A stretch of DNA of 8,986 bases from DASUSF01 sp036375275. GTDB lineage: Bacteria; Pseudomonadota; Alphaproteobacteria; Geminicoccales; Geminicoccaceae. Made by a program: the position numbers and the translations under genes. Shown here in pieces: positions 6,180 to 8,986 of this stretch. The first letter of the stretch is position 1. Every line of letters begins with the position of its first letter. The notes under the pieces were generated by a model. The model was not told the DNA's origin. It was given only the letters and a program-made list of their open reading frames with translations, and ran no database searches. The DNA lies in NCBI GenBank assembly GCA_036375275.1, contig DASUSF010000444.1, forward strand, positions 1 to 8,986, given 5' to 3'.

Positions 6180-6197
6180 ATGAAGTCGAAGCTGTGA
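6180..6197 (+). other. Five-codon upstream frame overlapping the ATPase start
   Basis: ATG at 6180 opens a frame coding MKSKL whose TGA (6195-6197) overlaps the GTG start of the ATPase gene in the sequence GTGA. It could couple ribosomes onto the GTG, which otherwise has a weak ribosome site. It may equally be chance. Confidence 0.2.
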
Positions 6198-7228
6198 GCA
6201 CCGAGGTCAAGCTCGCCTGCGAGCGGGTCTGGAAGCTGTTCGGGCCGGACGCGGACGAGTTCCTCGTTGCCCATCCCGAGCCGACCCCGGCGGCGCTCCA
6301 CGACGCCGGCCTGATCGGTGCGGTCCAGGGCGTGTCGCTCGACATCAAGGCCGGCGAGATCTTCGTGATCATGGGCCTGTCGGGCTCGGGCAAGTCGACC
6401 CTGGTCCGCTGCATGTCGCGCCTGATCGAGCCCACCGCCGGGCGGATCCTGTTCGACGGCGAGGACCTGCTGACGGTGTCCGAGCGGCGGCTGATCGAGA
6501 TCCGGCGGCACAAGATGGGCATGGTCTTCCAGCACTTCGCCCTGTTGCCGCACCTCACGGTGCTCGGCAACGTCGCCTTTCCTCTCGAGGTTCAGGGGGC
6601 GGAGCGGGGCGCGCGGGAACGCCGGGCGCTCGAGATGATCGAGCTGGTCGGCCTCGGCGGCCGCGAGCGCTACTACCCGCGTGAACTGTCCGGCGGCCAG
6701 CAGCAGCGGGTCGGGATCGCCCGCTCGCTCGCGGTGGAGCCGGAGCTCTGGTTCCTGGACGAGCCGTTCTCGGCTCTCGACCCCCTGATCCGCCGCGAGA
6801 TGCAGGACGAGTTCCTCCGGCTCCAGAGCGTCCTCCACAAGACCATCGCCTTCATCACTCACGACTTCAACGAGGCCATCCGGCTCGCGGACCGGATCGC
6901 GATCATGCAGGACGGGGCGATCGTGCAGATCGGCACGCCGGAGGAGCTGGTGCTGCGTCCGGCCACCGGCTACGTGGCGGAGTTCACGGGCGACATCCCG
7001 CGCGCCAAGGTGCTGAGCGCGGCGTCGATCATGCGCCCGCCCGAGGTGAGCGCTGACTACGCCGGCGAGATCAGGGCCTCCGAGCGGGTCCAGGCGATCG
7101 CCCGGGTGGTGGTCGAGGCCGATCGCCCGTTCGCGGTGGTCGACCGCGACGGCAAGGTCATCGGCCGGGTCGATCCCGAGGCCGTGATCCAGGTCCTGCT
7201 CGGCGAAGCGACGGCAGCTCATGGCTAG
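6194..7228 (+). CDS. Quaternary-amine ABC transporter ATP-binding protein (ProV-like)
   Basis: A 344-residue ATPase that powers uptake of glycine betaine/choline-type cations with the neighbouring permease. Domains in order: the family-specific N-terminal helix with VWKLFGPDADEFL (12-24); Walker A GLSGSGKST (61-69); Q-loop Gln113 (VFQHFALLPH); signature LSGGQQQR (165-172); Walker B LWFLDE (185-190) with PFSALDPLIRREMQDEF; switch His223 (ITHDFNEA). The tail, about residues 295-338, holds only one CBS-like unit (RPFAVVDRDGKVIGRV). ProV-type proteins of about 400 residues carry a CBS pair. GTG 6194 is the only sensible start, with a poor ribosome site (GAAG) and an overlapping five-codon frame (6180-6197). 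The stop overlaps the permease ATG by eight bases, so the two are coupled. The family is certain; the substrate is not. Confidence 0.92.
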   Translation: MSTEVKLACERVWKLFGPDADEFLVAHPEPTPAALHDAGLIGAVQGVSLDIKAGEIFVIMGLSGSGKSTLVRCMSRLIEPTAGRILFDGEDLLTVSERRLIEIRRHKMGMVFQHFALLPHLTVLGNVAFPLEVQGAERGARERRALEMIELVGLGGRERYYPRELSGGQQQRVGIARSLAVEPELWFLDEPFSALDPLIRREMQDEFLRLQSVLHKTIAFITHDFNEAIRLADRIAIMQDGAIVQIGTPEELVLRPATGYVAEFTGDIPRAKVLSAASIMRPPEVSADYAGEIRASERVQAIARVVVEADRPFAVVDRDGKVIGRVDPEAVIQVLLGEATAAHG

Positions 7229-8986
7229 ACCGCTCGTCGCCCGGGTTCAGCCGGGATGGCCGGAGGACCTCGCCGCCACCCTCCTGCCGTGGCTTTTCCT
7301 CGTGGTCCTGGCGACCCTCCTTTTCGCCTTCGCCGAGCGGTTCGACTGGGCCTTCGACTATCCCCGCGGCTGGATCCTCCCGCTAACGAGCTGGATCAAT
7401 GCCCTGATGGGGTGGCTGCGCGACGACGCCACCTTCGGGCTGTTCACCTTCCAGGAGCTGACCCGTGCGATCTCGTGGGCCGTCGAGCAGCCGTTCGCGC
7501 TCGCCAGGAGCCTGCTCGCCGAGGGCTTCGTCTCGGGGTTCGGTCAGAGCGCGGTCGAGGTCGCGCCGCCACTGCCCTGGCTCGGGCTGATCCTGGCGAT
7601 GGCGGTCGCCGGGCTCGCGGCCGGCGGACGCGGCCTCGCCCTCCTGATCGGAGGCTGCTTTCTCTACCTGGCCGTCTTCGGTCAGTGGGACAGCGCCATG
7701 ATGACGCTTGCCTCGATCGTCATCGCGGTGCCGCTCGGGATCGGGCTCGGCGGCGCGCTCGGTATCTGGGCCTTCACCTCGCCCCGGGTCGAGCGGGCGA
7801 TCACGCCGTTCCTGGACCTGATGCAGACCGTCCCGGTGTTCGCCTACCTGGTCCCGATCCTCTGGTTCTTCGGCTTCAACCCGGTCGCCGCCATGATCGC
7901 GACCGTGATCTACGCCATGCCGCCGATGGTCCGGAACACCACGCTCGCCCTTCGGCGGGTGCCGGTGGAGATCGTCGAGTTCGGCCGCATGGCCGGCTGC
8001 ACCCGGCGGCAGATGCTCCGGAACGTGCTGATGCCCGCGGCGCGGCCGGGACTGATGGTCGGCGTCAACCAGGTGATCATGCTCTCGCTCAACATGGTGA
8101 TCATCGCGTCCATGATCGGCGCCGGCGGCCTCGGCCGCGACGTGCTCGCCGCCCTCCGCCGGCTCGACTTCGGCGCCGGCCTCGAGGCCGCGGTCGCGAT
8201 CACGCTTCTGGCGATCGCCCTCGACCGGCTTTCGCAGGCGTCCGCCTCCCGGCCGCCGCCAGCTCACCACGAAGGCGCGCGCTCGTGGCCGGCCCGGCAT
8301 CCCTACCTGGTCGCCGCGCTCGGCGGGCTTGTCGCGCTCTGGCTCCTGAGCTTCGTCGTCCCCTGGCTCCGCGACTATCCGGAAGCTCTCGAGCTCGGCA
8401 CCGGCGGCCTTGTCAACGCCGGCATGGCATGGATGAACATCCACCTCTTCGACCTGATCGAGGCGGTCAAGGCGTGGCTGCTGATCAACCTGATGGTCCC
8501 GCTCAAGCGCTTCCTCCTGGCCCTTCCCTGGCCCGTGGTCGTGGCCGCGCTCGGGGTCGCGGGGTGGCGTCTCGGCGGCTGGCGCCTCGGCGGCTGGCGC
8601 CTCGGGTCGCAGACCGCGGGGCTGGCGCTGTTCATCGTCGTCGTCGGGCAGTGGGTCAACGCGATGGAGACGGTCTATCTGTGCGGGATCTCGGTGGTCA
8701 TCGCGTGCCTGCTCGGGATCCCGATCGGGGTCCTCGCCGCGCGCAGCGAGCGCGCCCACAGGCTCGCGCAGGGGCTGGTCGACACCCTCCAGACGCTGCC
8801 CGCCTTCGCCTATCTGATCCCGGCCGTCATGCTGTTCAGGGTCGGAGATTTCGCCGCCATGCTCGCGGTCGTCGCGTATGCGATCGTCTCGCCGATCCGC
8901 TACACCGACCACGGCATCCGGCAGATCGACCCGGCGCTGATCGAGGCGGCGAAGGCCGCCGGCTGCACCCGGCGTCAGTTGCTCAT
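7221..8986 (+). CDS. Quaternary-amine ABC transporter permease, two fused permease domains (3' end beyond window)
   Basis: An open frame of 588 codons from ATG 7221, with no stop before the right edge. It is an inner-membrane permease of the glycine betaine/proline class made of two homologous halves. Half one has periplasmic/TM segments around 20-40 and 119-180, then QTVPVFAYLVPILWFFGFN (202-220) and a cytoplasmic coupling loop with MAGCTRRQML (257-266). Half two repeats this: ALGGLVALWLLSFVVPW (366-382), TLQTLPAFAYLIPAVM (522-537) and the EAA-type loop LIEAAKAAGCTRRQLL (573-588). Such double-length permeases (roughly 650-700 residues) are known in alphaproteobacterial betaine/TMAO-type systems and replace a homodimer of ProW. 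About 70-110 residues should remain outside the window. A His/Pro-rich linker (344-362) joins the halves. The start overlaps the ATPase stop by eight bases. Confidence 0.9.
   Translation, partial: MARPLVARVQPGWPEDLAATLLPWLFLVVLATLLFAFAERFDWAFDYPRGWILPLTSWINALMGWLRDDATFGLFTFQELTRAISWAVEQPFALARSLLAEGFVSGFGQSAVEVAPPLPWLGLILAMAVAGLAAGGRGLALLIGGCFLYLAVFGQWDSAMMTLASIVIAVPLGIGLGGALGIWAFTSPRVERAITPFLDLMQTVPVFAYLVPILWFFGFNPVAAMIATVIYAMPPMVRNTTLALRRVPVEIVEFGRMAGCTRRQMLRNVLMPAARPGLMVGVNQVIMLSLNMVIIASMIGAGGLGRDVLAALRRLDFGAGLEAAVAITLLAIALDRLSQASASRPPPAHHEGARSWPARHPYLVAALGGLVALWLLSFVVPWLRDYPEALELGTGGLVNAGMAWMNIHLFDLIEAVKAWLLINLMVPLKRFLLALPWPVVVAALGVAGWRLGGWRLGGWRLGSQTAGLALFIVVVGQWVNAMETVYLCGISVVIACLLGIPIGVLAARSERAHRLAQGLVDTLQTLPAFAYLIPAVMLFRVGDFAAMLAVVAYAIVSPIRYTDHGIRQIDPALIEAAKAAGCTRRQLL
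8565..8606 (+). repeat. 15-bp in-frame tandem repeat inside the permease gene
   Basis: TGGCGYCTCGGCGGC occurs at 8565-8579 and 8580-8594, and a third copy continues to about 8606 with its end diverged. It encodes WRLGG three times (residues 449-463, last copy WRLGS). The repeat lies at the edge of a membrane segment of the second permease half, and its length is a multiple of three. Confidence 0.85.

Noticed and set aside
5996..7222. 408-codon minus-strand open frame
   Set aside because: Opposite the ATPase gene, whose Walker and signature motifs are intact.
7383..8912. 509-codon minus-strand open frame, His/Asp/Arg-rich
   Set aside because: It is the reverse of the membrane permease; hydrophobic codons read backwards give charged residues. 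The plus strand is open from 7221 to the edge with two permease domains.

Overview
The window is very GC-rich, with G or C at nearly every third codon position on the plus strand. All supported genes run on the plus strand. Gene content (a Tcu-type flavoprotein remnant, an AtuA-family protein, a dimethylglycine-dehydrogenase-like oxidase, and a quaternary-amine ABC transporter with a double-length permease) suits an alphaproteobacterium, perhaps of the Rhodospirillales/Geminicoccales kind. That placement is an inference from style and content. No RNA gene, insertion sequence or CRISPR array was seen.

Left part (1-621): the window opens inside a gene. The first ~78 codons match the N-terminus of the tricarballylate dehydrogenase TcuA. 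They run, in the same frame, straight into the C-terminal membrane part of TcuB. A single missing base near 539 then shifts the true TcuB tail into another frame, ending at 621. The middle of both genes (roughly 2 kb by comparison with typical lengths) is absent, so this looks like a deletion-fusion remnant or an assembly error.

Middle part (611-4480): four tightly packed genes, with overlaps or gaps of at most 17 nt. They are an AtuA-family (DUF1446) protein, its separately encoded small C-terminal-type domain, a 409-residue FAD oxidoreductase of the DAO/dimethylglycine dehydrogenase type, and a choline-kinase-like phosphotransferase. They look like one catabolic operon.

Right part (4515-8986): a good sigma70-like promoter precedes a secreted OpuAC/TmoX-type binding protein for a quaternary amine (glycine betaine, choline, carnitine or trimethylamine N-oxide class). 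A small GYD-domain gene follows and is closed by a strong hairpin terminator. Next come a ProV-like ATPase and a fused double permease that runs off the right edge. The transporter would bring a methylated amine into the cell. The flavin oxidase and the kinase beside it could act on such compounds, but the exact substrate cannot be read from sequence.
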